Source of the DNA: Microbulbifer celer
Lineage (GTDB): Bacteria; Pseudomonadota; Gammaproteobacteria; Pseudomonadales; Cellvibrionaceae
NCBI RefSeq assembly: GCF_020991125.1
Contig: NZ_CP087715.1
Span: 4,069,501-4,133,500 of the forward strand
Length of the DNA stretch: 64,000 nt
Direction of reading: 5' to 3'
Under the pieces are notes generated by a model that was not told where the DNA came from, did no database searches, and was given only the letters and a program-made list of their open reading frames with translations. The stretch's first letter is position 1. Every line of letters begins with the position of its first letter. Of this stretch, positions 18,276 through 27,329 are shown in pieces. A program made the position numbers and the translations under genes.

Positions 18276-19256
18276 ATGCCTGAACAATCTTCATGGCAGC
18301 CTTCTGCCCCGCTCGAAAACCTCCGCCGCCGCGCCACGCTGCTCGCGGATATCCGCCGTTTTTTCAGCGAGCGTCAGGTGCTGGAAATGGAGGTGCCGAT
18401 CCTCTCCCGTCGCGCCACCAGCGATCCCCATATCGATTCGATCACTGCCGAGTGCAGTGGCGAGCCGGCTTTTCTGGCGACGAGTCCGGAGTTTGGCCTG
18501 AAGCGTCTGCTGGCGGCGGGGATCGGGGATTGTTATTACCTGGGCAAGGCGTTTCGCAACGGTGAGGCCGGGGGGCGGCACAATCCGGAGTTCACCATGC
18601 TGGAGTGGTATCGGGTGGGCTGGGATGACCACCGGTTGATGATTGAGGTGGGGGAGCTGCTGTCGTGGTTGTTGCGGATTTCGCGGGTGCATTCCTGCAG
18701 TTATCGCACGCTGTTTCTGGAGCATCTGGGGTTGGATCCGCACCGGGCGACGCTGCGGGAGTTGAGCGATTGTGTGGCGTATAACCTGGAGCTGTCGTTT
18801 GAGCCTGTGGATAAAGACGAGTGTCTGGATCTGCTGATGAGCCACCATATCGAGCCGAATATGGATATGGGCGGTAAGCCGGGGATTACGCTGGTGTACG
18901 ATTTCCCCGCGTCGCAGGCGGCGCTGGCGCGGGTGGAGGAGGATGAGCACGGGGTGCCGGTGGCGCGGCGGTTTGAGGCGTATGTGGGCGGTATGGAGTT
19001 GGCCAATGGTTACTGGGAGTTGACGGATGCGCGGGAGCAGTTGCGGCGGTTTGAGGCGGATCAACGCTATCGGGGGGAGAATGGCAAGCCGGTGAATCCA
19101 TTTGAGGAGCGGCTGGTACAGGCGCTGGAATCGGGGATACCTTCTGGAATGCCGGAGTGCGCGGGGGTGGCGCTGGGGGTGGATCGGCTATTGATGTTGG
19201 CCTGCGGGGCGTCACGGATTGATGAGGTGGTGGCGTTCCCGATCGGGCGCGCGTGA
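18276..19256 (+). CDS. epmA: EF-P--(R)-beta-lysine ligase
   Basis: A 326-residue class II LysRS-like enzyme (E. coli EpmA is 325) that attaches beta-lysine to Lys34 of EF-P. It lacks the anticodon-binding domain of true LysRS. Motif 2 reads FRNGEAGGRHNPEFTMLEW and motif 3 reads GVALGVDRLLML. The ATG at 18276 fits the family; the upstream open frame runs through the palindromic element and is discarded. It follows efp with only the repeat between them. Confidence 0.96.
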   Translation: MPEQSSWQPSAPLENLRRRATLLADIRRFFSERQVLEMEVPILSRRATSDPHIDSITAECSGEPAFLATSPEFGLKRLLAAGIGDCYYLGKAFRNGEAGGRHNPEFTMLEWYRVGWDDHRLMIEVGELLSWLLRISRVHSCSYRTLFLEHLGLDPHRATLRELSDCVAYNLELSFEPVDKDECLDLLMSHHIEPNMDMGGKPGITLVYDFPASQAALARVEEDEHGVPVARRFEAYVGGMELANGYWELTDAREQLRRFEADQRYRGENGKPVNPFEERLVQALESGIPSGMPECAGVALGVDRLLMLACGASRIDEVVAFPIGRA

Positions 19257-19286
19257 TACGCGCCCGAGTATGCGCATTTTCAGGGG

Positions 19287-20150
19287 TCAGGCCCGCTTCT
19301 GGTCGTCGCTTTGCTGCGAGTTGGAATCCGGTGTCTGTGATTGATGTGCGCCGCTGCGCTGGGGTACGAACTGAAAGCGGGCGACTTCGCCCACGGCGTA
19401 GAAGCCGGCGTTTAACAGCAGGTTCTGCCGGTTTTCATCCACCAGGGCGACGGCGTGTTTGTGGTGGCTGTGGATAACTTCATTGAGGAGGTGGTGGAAC
19501 ATGGCGGTGCCAATGCCGCGGCCGCGGTATTCAGGCAGTGTTCCCAAGTCATAAAAACCCAGCGCGTCGGCGGAGGAAAACAGGCTGCCGGTGGCGACGG
19601 GCTTGTCTTTCAGTATCCCCAGGAAAAATTTCAAACGGCTGTATTTGTGTTCGGGCAGCTCGGATAGCTGGCGGAAAAATTTTGTGATCTGTGCGCTTTC
19701 GCGGGTGTCATCGGAGAGCGCCGCTACCAGCTCGCCGTAGCGCATCAGATCGTCGGCGTTGTCGACGCTGATGATATCCAGGCCGTCGACGGCTTTGGGT
19801 TGAGAGGCGAGCTGTTTGACTTCTGCCGCCATGGCGATGCGCGGTGGCAGTTTCTCCATACCCAGTGCGATCAGGGCATCGTCATCCAGGGGTTTGCTGG
19901 CGCAGTGCCACAGGGAGAAGGGACTGTGGCGTTCGGCGAAGTAGTCCACCACAAAGCGTTGCAGAATCCGTGGCTGGGCAACGGTATTGCTTACTACCTG
20001 ATTGAAGTGAACAGAGAGCAGACCGCTGTCGGTACGCAGCAGACCGGTGATTTCCTTGCTCTGCTTCGGGTTCAGGAGATCCGCGCAATAGGCGGCGCGG
20101 TTCTCAAGATTGCGGCAGACCAGGTTTTTGGCACTGAGACTGTATTTCAT
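19287..20150 (-). CDS. GNAT-family N-acetyltransferase
   Basis: A 287-residue protein. The C-terminal half (about 150-265) has the GNAT core, with DLGTLPEYRGRGIGTAMFHH as motif A and ALVDENRQNLLLNAGF as motif B. The N-terminal half (1-140) is unassigned and may be a degenerate second GNAT lobe or a substrate-binding domain. It converges on epmA. Substrate unknown; the protein could acetylate small molecules or protein N-termini. Confidence 0.8.
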   Translation of the reverse strand: MKYSLSAKNLVCRNLENRAAYCADLLNPKQSKEITGLLRTDSGLLSVHFNQVVSNTVAQPRILQRFVVDYFAERHSPFSLWHCASKPLDDDALIALGMEKLPPRIAMAAEVKQLASQPKAVDGLDIISVDNADDLMRYGELVAALSDDTRESAQITKFFRQLSELPEHKYSRLKFFLGILKDKPVATGSLFSSADALGFYDLGTLPEYRGRGIGTAMFHHLLNEVIHSHHKHAVALVDENRQNLLLNAGFYAVGEVARFQFVPQRSGAHQSQTPDSNSQQSDDQKRA

Positions 20151-20211
20151 GTTTTCAGGATAGCCGGCGGCAACGCGCTGCGCCCCGCAGTCGGTGCGAC
20201 TGACGGCAGAT

Positions 20212-21039
20212 TCAGCTCAACTGATCTACCTGCGACAGTGCGCACTGGTTCATGGAGAGTGCCGGCTGGTCGCAGCTGGCCTGGCCGATGACTTTGGCGG
20301 GAACGCCCGCCACCAGAGATTTCTCCGGGATCGATTTCAGCACCACGCTACCGGAGGCAATCTGCGAGCAGCGGCCGATTTCGATATTGCCGAGGATCTT
20401 GGTGCCGGCGCCGATCAATACCCCGCAGCGTACCTTGGGATGGCGGTCGCCGGATTCCTTGCCGGTGCCGCCCAGGGTCACCGATTGCATGATGGAAACG
20501 TTGTCTTCCACCACCGCCGTTTCGCCGATCACGATACCGGTGGCGTGATCCAGCAGGATGCCCTCTCCCAATCTCGCCGCCGGATGGATATCCACACTGA
20601 ACACCACCGAAATACGGTGCTGCAGAAACAGCGCGAGGGAGCGGCGGTTCTGTTGCCACAGCCAGTGGGCCACACGCCACGCCTGCAGGGCGTGGAAGCC
20701 TTTAAAGTACAGGAACGGCTCGTACAGGGATTGGCAGGCACTGTCGCGCTGATCCACTGCGGCCAGGTCCGCACGCGCTGCGTGGCCGATGCCGGGGTCC
20801 ATTTCCAGCGCCTCGTCAATGACTTCCCGGATCAGCAGCGCCGGTGCTACCGGGCTGTCCAGTTTGTTGGCGAGATGGAAGCTGAGGGCAGATTCCAGAG
20901 TGGCGTGATTGAGGATGGTGGCGTGCAGGAAGCTTGCCAGAATGGGCTCGCGCTCTACCTGCACCGCCACATCGGTGCGGATACCGCGCCACAGGGTGTC
21001 ATCGGCGGTGCTGTTGACGCTGCTTTTCACGCTTTCCAT
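20212..21039 (-). CDS. cysE: Serine O-acetyltransferase
   Basis: A 275-residue enzyme (E. coli CysE 273) making O-acetylserine for cysteine synthesis. The helical N-terminal domain (DTLWRGIRTDVAVQVEREP) is the SAT-specific part, followed by a left-handed beta-helix with LDHATGIVIGETAVV and GGTGK, and the C-terminal VAGVPAKVIG. The full N-terminal domain marks it as the enteric-type CysE. It lies 18 bp downstream of srkA on the same strand, so the two probably share a transcript. Confidence 0.95.
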   Translation of the reverse strand: MESVKSSVNSTADDTLWRGIRTDVAVQVEREPILASFLHATILNHATLESALSFHLANKLDSPVAPALLIREVIDEALEMDPGIGHAARADLAAVDQRDSACQSLYEPFLYFKGFHALQAWRVAHWLWQQNRRSLALFLQHRISVVFSVDIHPAARLGEGILLDHATGIVIGETAVVEDNVSIMQSVTLGGTGKESGDRHPKVRCGVLIGAGTKILGNIEIGRCSQIASGSVVLKSIPEKSLVAGVPAKVIGQASCDQPALSMNQCALSQVDQLS

Positions 21040-21056
21040 GTTGTACTCCTTCCTTA

Positions 21057-22088
21057 CTAAATCGCGCCGAGGGTCAGCGGTGGCTCCTGCAGCGCAAACA
21101 TCTGCTCGCGCAGGGCGAGGATATGCTCTGCCCAGAAACGGGAACTATTAAACCACGGGAAGGCCTTCGGGAATGCCGGGTCTTCCCAGCGCCGCGCCAG
21201 CCAGGCGGCGTGGTGCATCTGTCGCAGGCAGCGCAGGGGTTCCACCAACTGCAACTGTTGTGGGTCGAAAGGGTAGAAGGTCTCGTAGCCTTCCACCACC
21301 GCGTCGAGATAAGCGGTCTGCTCGGCGCGGTTGCCGGAGATCAGCATCCAGATATCCTGGATCGCCGGACCCTGAATACAGTCGTCCAGATCCACAAACC
21401 AGGGGGTTTCGTCCCGCCACAAAAAGTTGCCGGTGTGACAGTCACCGTGCAACCGCAGGGTGGTCCAGTCGCGATCAAACAGCGGCGCGATCTGCTCGAT
21501 GATATGCGCCGTGACGGTCTCGTAGGCCTCGATATTTTCCCGCGGCAGGAAGTCCCCGGCGAGAATGAAGTCGCGGCTGTCGCGGGCAAAGTGCTGCAGG
21601 GTCAGCGCCCGGCGATGCTGGAACGGCTTGGTGGCGCCGATGGCGTGGATACGCCCGAGCATGGTGCCCACCTGCTCCAGGTGGTCGAAGTTATCCAGCT
21701 CCAGCTGGCGGCCGCCGCGGCGGGGAAACAGCGCAAAACGGAAGCCGTGGGCCTCCATCAGGGTGCGACCGTCAAATTCCAGCGGCGCCACCACCGGGAT
21801 CTCCGCCTCCGCCAGCTCCAGCGAAAACTGGTGCTCCTCGATGATCTGCTCGTCGCTCCAGCGCCCGGGGCGGTAGAACTTGGCGATCAGTGGCTGCGCC
21901 TCGTCGATGCCCACCTGGTAGACACGGTTCTCGTAGCTGTTGAGGGGGAAAATACGCGCATCGGACAGCAGTCCCACGCTTTCCACACAGTCGATCACGC
22001 GATCCGGGGTCAGGTCATCGTAGGGATGCGTTGAAGCGGGATGAGGGGAAGTTTCAGGATGTGAATCAGGGTTCACGGAATCGGTCAT
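21057..22088 (-). CDS. srkA: Stress-response serine/threonine kinase (SrkA/YihE/RdoA)
   Basis: A 343-residue protein of the aminoglycoside-phosphotransferase/choline-kinase fold. The catalytic loop HGDCHTGNFLW and the metal-binding DLDD are intact, and the N-terminal LNSYENRVYQV with the lysine in IAKFYRPGRW is diagnostic of YihE. In E. coli SrkA counters stress-induced death linked to MazEF. The N-terminus here is about 20 residues longer, rich in Pro, His and Ser, so a later start is possible. No dsbA lies beside it, unlike in enterics. Confidence 0.93.
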   Translation of the reverse strand: MTDSVNPDSHPETSPHPASTHPYDDLTPDRVIDCVESVGLLSDARIFPLNSYENRVYQVGIDEAQPLIAKFYRPGRWSDEQIIEEHQFSLELAEAEIPVVAPLEFDGRTLMEAHGFRFALFPRRGGRQLELDNFDHLEQVGTMLGRIHAIGATKPFQHRRALTLQHFARDSRDFILAGDFLPRENIEAYETVTAHIIEQIAPLFDRDWTTLRLHGDCHTGNFLWRDETPWFVDLDDCIQGPAIQDIWMLISGNRAEQTAYLDAVVEGYETFYPFDPQQLQLVEPLRCLRQMHHAAWLARRWEDPAFPKAFPWFNSSRFWAEHILALREQMFALQEPPLTLGAI

Positions 22089-22251
22089 AGGGGCGCTCCG
22101 GTGACTTGGGGCGCTATGCTAACGCGGAACGCGGTTGCCCGACACCTTCTAGTTTCGTCCTAGTTTTTGTTCCACCAGCCGTTGACCGTACGAGCCTGTT
22201 TAGAGGCAAACAGCAGTCGCCAAGCGGACCAACAAAAAACCGGAAACCGAA

Positions 22252-22575
22252 ATGAAATACATCTTTGAAGTCACCATGAAGCCCGGCCACGCCGCCGAAG
22301 AATACGCCGATGCCTGGATGCGGGCCTCGGAGTTGATCCAGCGGGCCCCCGGGGCACTCGGCACCGAGCTGCACCGCAAAATCGGCGAACCGGACAAGCT
22401 CATCGCCATCGCCCACTGGGAGAGCAAAGCCCACCGCGACGCTATGGAAGCAAAGCACGACCCGCAGATCGCCGAGATCATCAAAAGCGCGGCGCCGTTT
22501 GTGGAGATCCGCAGCCTGGGTGGGTATGAAGAGCCGGAGTGGGTGGTGATGCCGCCCAAAACCAAATCAGGTTGA
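22252..22575 (+). CDS. Antibiotic biosynthesis monooxygenase (ABM) family protein
   Basis: A 107-residue single-domain ferredoxin-like protein. The pattern MKYIFEVTMKPGHAAEEYADAW...APGALGTELHR...WESKAHRDAM follows the dimeric alpha-beta barrel (ABM) fold. Such proteins include small quinol monooxygenases and many of unknown role. It is flanked by the divergent srkA and a palindromic element. No partner gene suggests a substrate. Confidence 0.75.
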   Translation: MKYIFEVTMKPGHAAEEYADAWMRASELIQRAPGALGTELHRKIGEPDKLIAIAHWESKAHRDAMEAKHDPQIAEIIKSAAPFVEIRSLGGYEEPEWVVMPPKTKSG

Positions 22576-22590
22576 GTCCGGCTTGATGTA

Positions 22591-22752
22591 GAAGGTGAAG
22601 GTGTCGATGCCAGGTAGGGCTTTGCGAGGCCTTCAAAAACATGGATGTTTTTGCAGAGCCCCCATGGGCCGAAGGCGCCGTGAATGCATGGAGCGGCCGG
22701 ACTGGGTTTACGGCGTGTCTCGCAAAGCCCTACCTGGTAGCGGCACCGCCAC
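22591..22752 (-). repeat. Palindromic element 3, with internal insertion
   Basis: Perfect 19-base arms (CCAGGTAGGGCTTTGCGAG) enclose an AAAAACATGGATGTTTTT hairpin. The second hairpin is interrupted at its tip by about 36 extra bases compared with element 14. The right end is the family terminus CCGCCAC and the left end begins GAAGG. Confidence 0.85.
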
Positions 22753-22781
22753 GGAATTCAGGCAGTGCGCGAATCTGAAAA

Positions 22782-23927
22782 TTAAATCGTGACCTTCTCC
22801 AGCGCCAGGCTGCCAATGGAATAACCCGCTCCAAAAGAACAGATCACACCGCGGCTGCCTACCGGCAGATCGTCGTTGTGCCGGTTGAACGCAATGATCG
22901 AGCCGGCGCAGGCGGTGTTGGCGAACTCGTCCAGCACGACGGGGGCGCGCTCTGGGGTGACGTCGTTGCCCATCAGTTTTTTCGCGATCAACTGGTTCAT
23001 GTTGATATTCGCCTGGTGCAGCCACCAGCGATTGATCTCGCTCGGCGCCATGCCCAGTTCCTGCACCTGGCTTTCCAGGTGTGCCGCCGCCATCGGGCAG
23101 ACTTCCTTGAACACCTTACGGCCATTCTGGCGGAACAGTTTGCCGGGGCCGAACGGGTCTACATCCGCAGCGCGGGCGGTGTAGCTGAAGTTGGAGCGGA
23201 TATTGTTGGAAAACAGGGTCTTGGCCTTGGTACCGAGGATTTCCCAGGCGGTGTCGGTATTGGCGGTTTCCCGGCGCTCCACCACGCTGGCCACGGCCAC
23301 ATCGCCAAAAATAAAGTGGCTGTCGCGATCGGTGTAGTCCACCTGCGGTGACGCCAGCTCCGGGCTGATCACCAGTACGGACTTGGCCGAGCCGGAACTG
23401 ATGGCATCTACCGCGCGCTGCAGGGCGAAGGTGGCGGATGAGCAGGCCACTTCCATATCGAACGCAAAGCCGTCGATACCCAGGGCGCCCTGGATTTCGA
23501 TCGCGATGGCCGGGTAAGAGCGCTGCAGGTAAGAGGCGCCCACGATCACCGCGTCGATGTCTTCCGGTTTCTTGTTGGCCTTCTCCAGTGCCAGTCTGGC
23601 GGCGTTCAGCCCCATTTCCGCCTGCAGGCACAGCTCGTCGTCGGCGCGCTCCGGCAGGTAGGGACGCATGCGCTCGGGGTCGAGGATACCTTCTTTGCTG
23701 ATCACATAGCGGCTCTTGATGCCGGAGGCCTTCTCGATGAATTCCGCGGAGGAGTAGGGTTTGGCCTGAACCTCTCCGGACTCGATGGCATCGGCATGCT
23801 CGCGATTGAATTTCTCCGCGTGCGCATTCAAGGCGGCGACCAGTTCTTCGTTGCTGATCGATTCTGGTGGTATCCACAGACCGGTACCACTGATGACAAT
23901 GCCCTTGGGCAGACCATATTCACTCAT
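22782..23927 (-). CDS. Beta-ketoacyl-ACP synthase III family protein (FabH-like)
   Basis: A 381-residue thiolase-fold synthase. The Cys-His-Asn triad is visible in VACSSATFAL, WLHQANINMN and FANTACAGS. It is longer than housekeeping FabH (about 317) because of an N-terminal insertion (AHAEKFNREHADAIESGE) and has EKASGIKSRYV, features of the Pseudomonas PA3286-type beta-ketodecanoyl-ACP synthase that primes synthesis from acyl-CoA. That assignment is from remembered family features. No fab cluster is adjacent. It likely condenses an acyl-CoA with malonyl-ACP in the cytoplasm. Confidence 0.83.
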   Translation of the reverse strand: MSEYGLPKGIVISGTGLWIPPESISNEELVAALNAHAEKFNREHADAIESGEVQAKPYSSAEFIEKASGIKSRYVISKEGILDPERMRPYLPERADDELCLQAEMGLNAARLALEKANKKPEDIDAVIVGASYLQRSYPAIAIEIQGALGIDGFAFDMEVACSSATFALQRAVDAISSGSAKSVLVISPELASPQVDYTDRDSHFIFGDVAVASVVERRETANTDTAWEILGTKAKTLFSNNIRSNFSYTARAADVDPFGPGKLFRQNGRKVFKEVCPMAAAHLESQVQELGMAPSEINRWWLHQANINMNQLIAKKLMGNDVTPERAPVVLDEFANTACAGSIIAFNRHNDDLPVGSRGVICSFGAGYSIGSLALEKVTI

Positions 23928-24086
23928 CGCTAATCACCCTGCGTGTCGCCCAGTTTGGCGACTTTCTCTTCTAACGTTAGCAGCCACGCGGCCGGCAAAG
24001 GGCGGCTATTGTGACGCCAACGGTGATTTCGGTCTAGAAATGGGTACGCGAGTACCGGGTGGTCCCTCGGGCAGTCTGGCTGAAGA

Positions 24087-24833
24087 TCAGGGGGTTCTGG
24101 CCAGTGCGTAAGTGCTCACGATTCGCACTCCCGCCTCCAGCAGGGTACGGCTGGCGGCTTCCAGAGTGGCACCGGTAGTAATCACGTCATCGACCAGCCC
24201 GATATGCAGTCCCTGCAGCCGGGGTTGTGCCCTGGCGGGAACACTGAAGCTGCGGCTCAGATTGCGCAGCCGCTCGCGGCGCTTCAGCTGTTGCTGGCTG
24301 CCGGTGGCGCTGGTTTTGCGCAGCGCGCGGCTATCCACCGGAATCTGCCAGTGCCCCCCGAAAATCCCGGCAATCAACTGTGCCTGGTTATAGCCTCGGC
24401 TCAGCTGGCGTCGCCAGTGCAGCGGGACCGGCACCAGCAGATCCGGCCGTTCGCCCGTGGGTGAGAGCGGTCCGGCGGCCACCTCTGCCAGGGTGCGTCC
24501 GGCTACCAGGTCGCGATGGTATTTAAAGTGTTGGATCAGTTGCGCCACCGGGTAGGCGTAAAACCAGCAGGCACTACTGTGGGCAAACGGTGGCGGCTGT
24601 TGCAGGCAGCGGGGGCAGTGGCGATCGGTGGTGGTAGCGAGGGGTTCCGCGCACAGGCGGCAGGCGTGGCCCAAGTGCGGCAGATCGTCGCGGCACGCGC
24701 TGCAGATTCCGCAGTCCACATCGGTGCCCGTGTGGCACAGCAGGCAGCGGCTGAAAGTGTTGAGCGTGCGCCCGCTGTGGCGGCTGACGGCGGAGGCGGA
24801 GTCCGCCAAGAATCGTGCGATGGAAGTGATCAC
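24087..24833 (-). CDS. comF: ComF-family phosphoribosyltransferase-like protein
   Basis: A 248-residue protein with an N-terminal Cys-rich zinc-binding region (CLLC, CGICSAC, CRLC, CPRC) followed by a phosphoribosyltransferase fold with the PRPP motif VGLVDDVITTGATL. ComF proteins (GntX/YhgH in E. coli) are linked to DNA uptake. The GTG at 24833, with AAGGA seven bases before it, is chosen over a longer frame that runs through the biotin operator. It is divergent from bioB, as comF-like genes often are next to bio operons in gammaproteobacteria. Confidence 0.88.
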   Translation of the reverse strand: MITSIARFLADSASAVSRHSGRTLNTFSRCLLCHTGTDVDCGICSACRDDLPHLGHACRLCAEPLATTTDRHCPRCLQQPPPFAHSSACWFYAYPVAQLIQHFKYHRDLVAGRTLAEVAAGPLSPTGERPDLLVPVPLHWRRQLSRGYNQAQLIAGIFGGHWQIPVDSRALRKTSATGSQQQLKRRERLRNLSRSFSVPARAQPRLQGLHIGLVDDVITTGATLEAASRTLLEAGVRIVSTYALARTP

Positions 24834-24862
24834 AGGTTTCCTTACCCGGGTCGGCTTCTGAC

Positions 24863-24895
24863 TTGTAAACCAGTTTTGGTTCGGTTGGTTGACAG
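24863..24895. promoter_or_regulatory. Predicted BirA (biotin) operator
   Basis: TTGTAAACC-N15-GGTTGACAG matches the BirA box TTGTAAACC-N15/16-GGTTTACAA at 16 of 18 positions. It sits between divergent comF and bioB and overlaps the predicted bioB -35 hexamer, so biotinoyl-AMP-bound BirA should repress bioB. It starts 30 bp from the comF start codon. Confidence 0.9.
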
Positions 24896-24916
24896 CGAAT
24901 GGGCCGGGGCTAAACT
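24889..24916 (+). promoter_or_regulatory. Predicted sigma-70 promoter of bioB
   Basis: A perfect -35 TTGACA and a -10 TAAACT (4 of 6) are separated by 16 bp. The -35 lies within the right half of the BirA operator. Confidence 0.65.
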
Positions 24917-25017
24917 GGCTGGCTTTGATTGATTGACAAGAGCGGGCTGTAAAAGCCCGATTCCGGCCGATAAGCGACCAACGGGTCTCGCGGCCCTCCT
25001 CGAGGAGAATAATCCCA

Positions 25018-26103
25018 GTGACCACCACCCAGCAAATGCCCCAGGCCTCCGCGCAATACGGTGAAGTCCGCCACGACTGGACCCGTCAACAGGTGCTCGA
25101 CCTGTTCGCAATGCCATTTAACGACCTGCTGTTTACCGCCCAGCAGGTACATCGCCAGCACTTTGATCCCAACCGGGTACAGGTCAGTACCCTGTGCTCG
25201 ATCAAGACCGGCGCCTGTCCCGAGGATTGCACCTACTGTCCACAGAGTGCCCGTTACGATACGGGTCTCGAGCGGGAAAAGCTGATGAAGGTGGAAGCGG
25301 TGGTGGAAGAGGCGCGCGCGGCCAAGGCCAGCGGTGCCACCCGTTTCTGCATGGGCGCCGCCTGGCGCTCGCCGAAGAAAAAAGACATGGCCTATGTCAC
25401 CCAGATGGTGAAAGAGGTGAAGGCGCTGGGCCTTGAGACCTGTATGACCCTGGGGATGCTGAGTGACGACCAGGCCAAAGATCTGGCCGATGCCGGTCTC
25501 GATTACTACAACCACAATCTGGACACCTCGCCGGAATACTACGGCGAGATCATCACCACCCGCACATACGAGGATCGCCTGAACACCCTGTCCAATGTGC
25601 GCGCCGCGGGGATGAAAGTCTGTGCCGGCGGCATTATCGGCCTCGGCGAAGGGGAGAAGGACCGCGCCGGGCTGTTGGCGCAGCTGGCCAACCTGCCGGA
25701 GCAGCCGGAATCGGTGCCCATCAACATGCTGGTGAAAGTGGCCGGCACGCCGCTGGCAAACAACGAAGATCTGGACCCGTTCGAGTTTATCCGCTGTATC
25801 GCCGTGGCCCGCATCATGATGCCGAAATCCCACGTGCGTCTGTCCGCCGGTCGCGAGGCCATGAACGACGAGATGCAGTCACTGGCGTTTTTGGCCGGTG
25901 CCAACTCGATTTTCTACGGTGAGAAGCTGCTCACCACCGGTAATCCGGAAGCCAACAAGGACATGCAGCTGTTTGCGCGCCTCGGTATCAAACCGGAGGA
26001 GTACCACCAGCACGAAGATGAGGCCGAGGTGGCCGCGGGACTGGAAGCGCAGATCAGCGAACAGCAGAACGATCCGTATTTCTACGACGCCGCCAAGGCG
26101 TAA
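25018..26103 (+). CDS. bioB: Biotin synthase
   Basis: A 361-residue radical SAM enzyme inserting sulfur into dethiobiotin. It has the [4Fe-4S] motif [11 protein letters not shown], the GAAWR and YYNHNLDT motifs, and RLSAGR with the Arg ligand of the [2Fe-2S] cluster. The start is GTG with GAGGAG upstream. First gene of bioB-bioF-bioHC, under a predicted BirA operator. bioA and bioD are not in the window. Confidence 0.97.
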   Translation: MTTTQQMPQASAQYGEVRHDWTRQQVLDLFAMPFNDLLFTAQQVHRQHFDPNRVQVSTLCSIKTGACPEDCTYCPQSARYDTGLEREKLMKVEAVVEEARAAKASGATRFCMGAAWRSPKKKDMAYVTQMVKEVKALGLETCMTLGMLSDDQAKDLADAGLDYYNHNLDTSPEYYGEIITTRTYEDRLNTLSNVRAAGMKVCAGGIIGLGEGEKDRAGLLAQLANLPEQPESVPINMLVKVAGTPLANNEDLDPFEFIRCIAVARIMMPKSHVRLSAGREAMNDEMQSLAFLAGANSIFYGEKLLTTGNPEANKDMQLFARLGIKPEEYHQHEDEAEVAAGLEAQISEQQNDPYFYDAAKA

Positions 26104-26117
26104 GCGCAGACAAGGTT

Positions 26118-27329
26118 TTGACCAACAGTCTCGACAGCTTTGTGGCGCAGCGCCTGACGGAACGCCGGGCGCAGCAGTTGTTCCGCAGCCACAAAACCCT
26201 TGCGGCCGCGCCGGGGCCGAACGCGCGGGTGGATGGTCGCGAACTGGTGACCTTCAGCAGCAACGATTATCTCGGCCTCGCCACCCATCCACAGGTGATC
26301 GCCGCCCAGCAGCGCGGTGCCGAACTGGGCGCCGGCGCCACCGCCTCGCACCTGGTCAACGGCCACTTTGAAATACACCAGCAGTTACAGCAGAAAATCG
26401 CCGAACTCACCGGACGTGAAGCGGCGCTGTTATTTGGCAGCGGCTATATGGCCAACGTGGGCGTGATCAATGCGCTGGTGGGTCGCGGTGATTTTGTGGT
26501 GCAGGACAAACTGAATCACGCTTCCCTGATCGATGGCGGTCGCCTGAGTGGCGCCCAGTACCTGCGCTTTGCCCACAATGATCCCGTAGCGCTGGAGCGA
26601 CAACTGCAACGCGCTCGGGCGCAGGCCGGAGACAGCGGAAAAATCCTGCTGGCGGTGGACGGCGTCTACAGCATGGATGGCGACACCGCGCCGCTGGCGG
26701 CCATGGCCGCGCTGTGTGAAACCTATGATGCCTGGCTGATGGTGGACGAAGCTCACGGCTTCGGCGCCATGGGCAGTGAAGCATTTCCCTGTGCCGGCAG
26801 CGCCGCTGCCGCCGGTCTCGATCAGGCGTCCGCGCCCATCGTCATGGGCACCCTGGGCAAAGCCGCCGGCAATGCCGGTGCCTTTGTGGCCGGTTCCCGC
26901 GCGCTGATCGATTACCTCACCCAGTTCGCCCGCACCTATATCTATACAACCGGCATGCCGCCGGCGGTGGCCGCAGGCTGTGTGCAGGCGCTGTCGTTGA
27001 TGCAAGGCGGATCGCTAGCGTGGATCCTGCAGCAGCGTATCGAATATTTCCGTTCCCGTGCCGCCCTGCTCGGCCTGCCGCTGGAAGAATCCACCAGTGC
27101 GATTCAGCCGCTGGTGCTGGGATGTGAAAACACCGTGCTGGCTGTCGCGCAGGCTCTGCAGAAAGCGGGCTATCTGGTCGGCGCCATCCGACCGCCCACC
27201 GTGCCCGCCGGCACCGCGCGTTTGCGGATCACCCTGTCGGCGGTTCATAGCGAAGTGCAGATCGACGGACTGCTGACGGCGCTGGCAACAGCGCTGGAAA
27301 AAACTCAGGTTGCCGGGGTATCACCGTGA
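26118..27329 (+). CDS. bioF: 8-amino-7-oxononanoate synthase
   Basis: A 403-residue PLP enzyme joining pimeloyl-ACP and alanine. Family signatures: FSSNDYLGLA, ASHLVNGH, DEAHGFGAMG and the PLP lysine in VMGTLGKAAG. The apparent TTG start at 26118 has AAGG only two bases away; no better start lies between the bioB stop and the conserved region, so translational coupling to bioB is likely. It overlaps bioHC by four bases. Confidence 0.95.
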   Translation: MTNSLDSFVAQRLTERRAQQLFRSHKTLAAAPGPNARVDGRELVTFSSNDYLGLATHPQVIAAQQRGAELGAGATASHLVNGHFEIHQQLQQKIAELTGREAALLFGSGYMANVGVINALVGRGDFVVQDKLNHASLIDGGRLSGAQYLRFAHNDPVALERQLQRARAQAGDSGKILLAVDGVYSMDGDTAPLAAMAALCETYDAWLMVDEAHGFGAMGSEAFPCAGSAAAAGLDQASAPIVMGTLGKAAGNAGAFVAGSRALIDYLTQFARTYIYTTGMPPAVAAGCVQALSLMQGGSLAWILQQRIEYFRSRAALLGLPLEESTSAIQPLVLGCENTVLAVAQALQKAGYLVGAIRPPTVPAGTARLRITLSAVHSEVQIDGLLTALATALEKTQVAGVSP

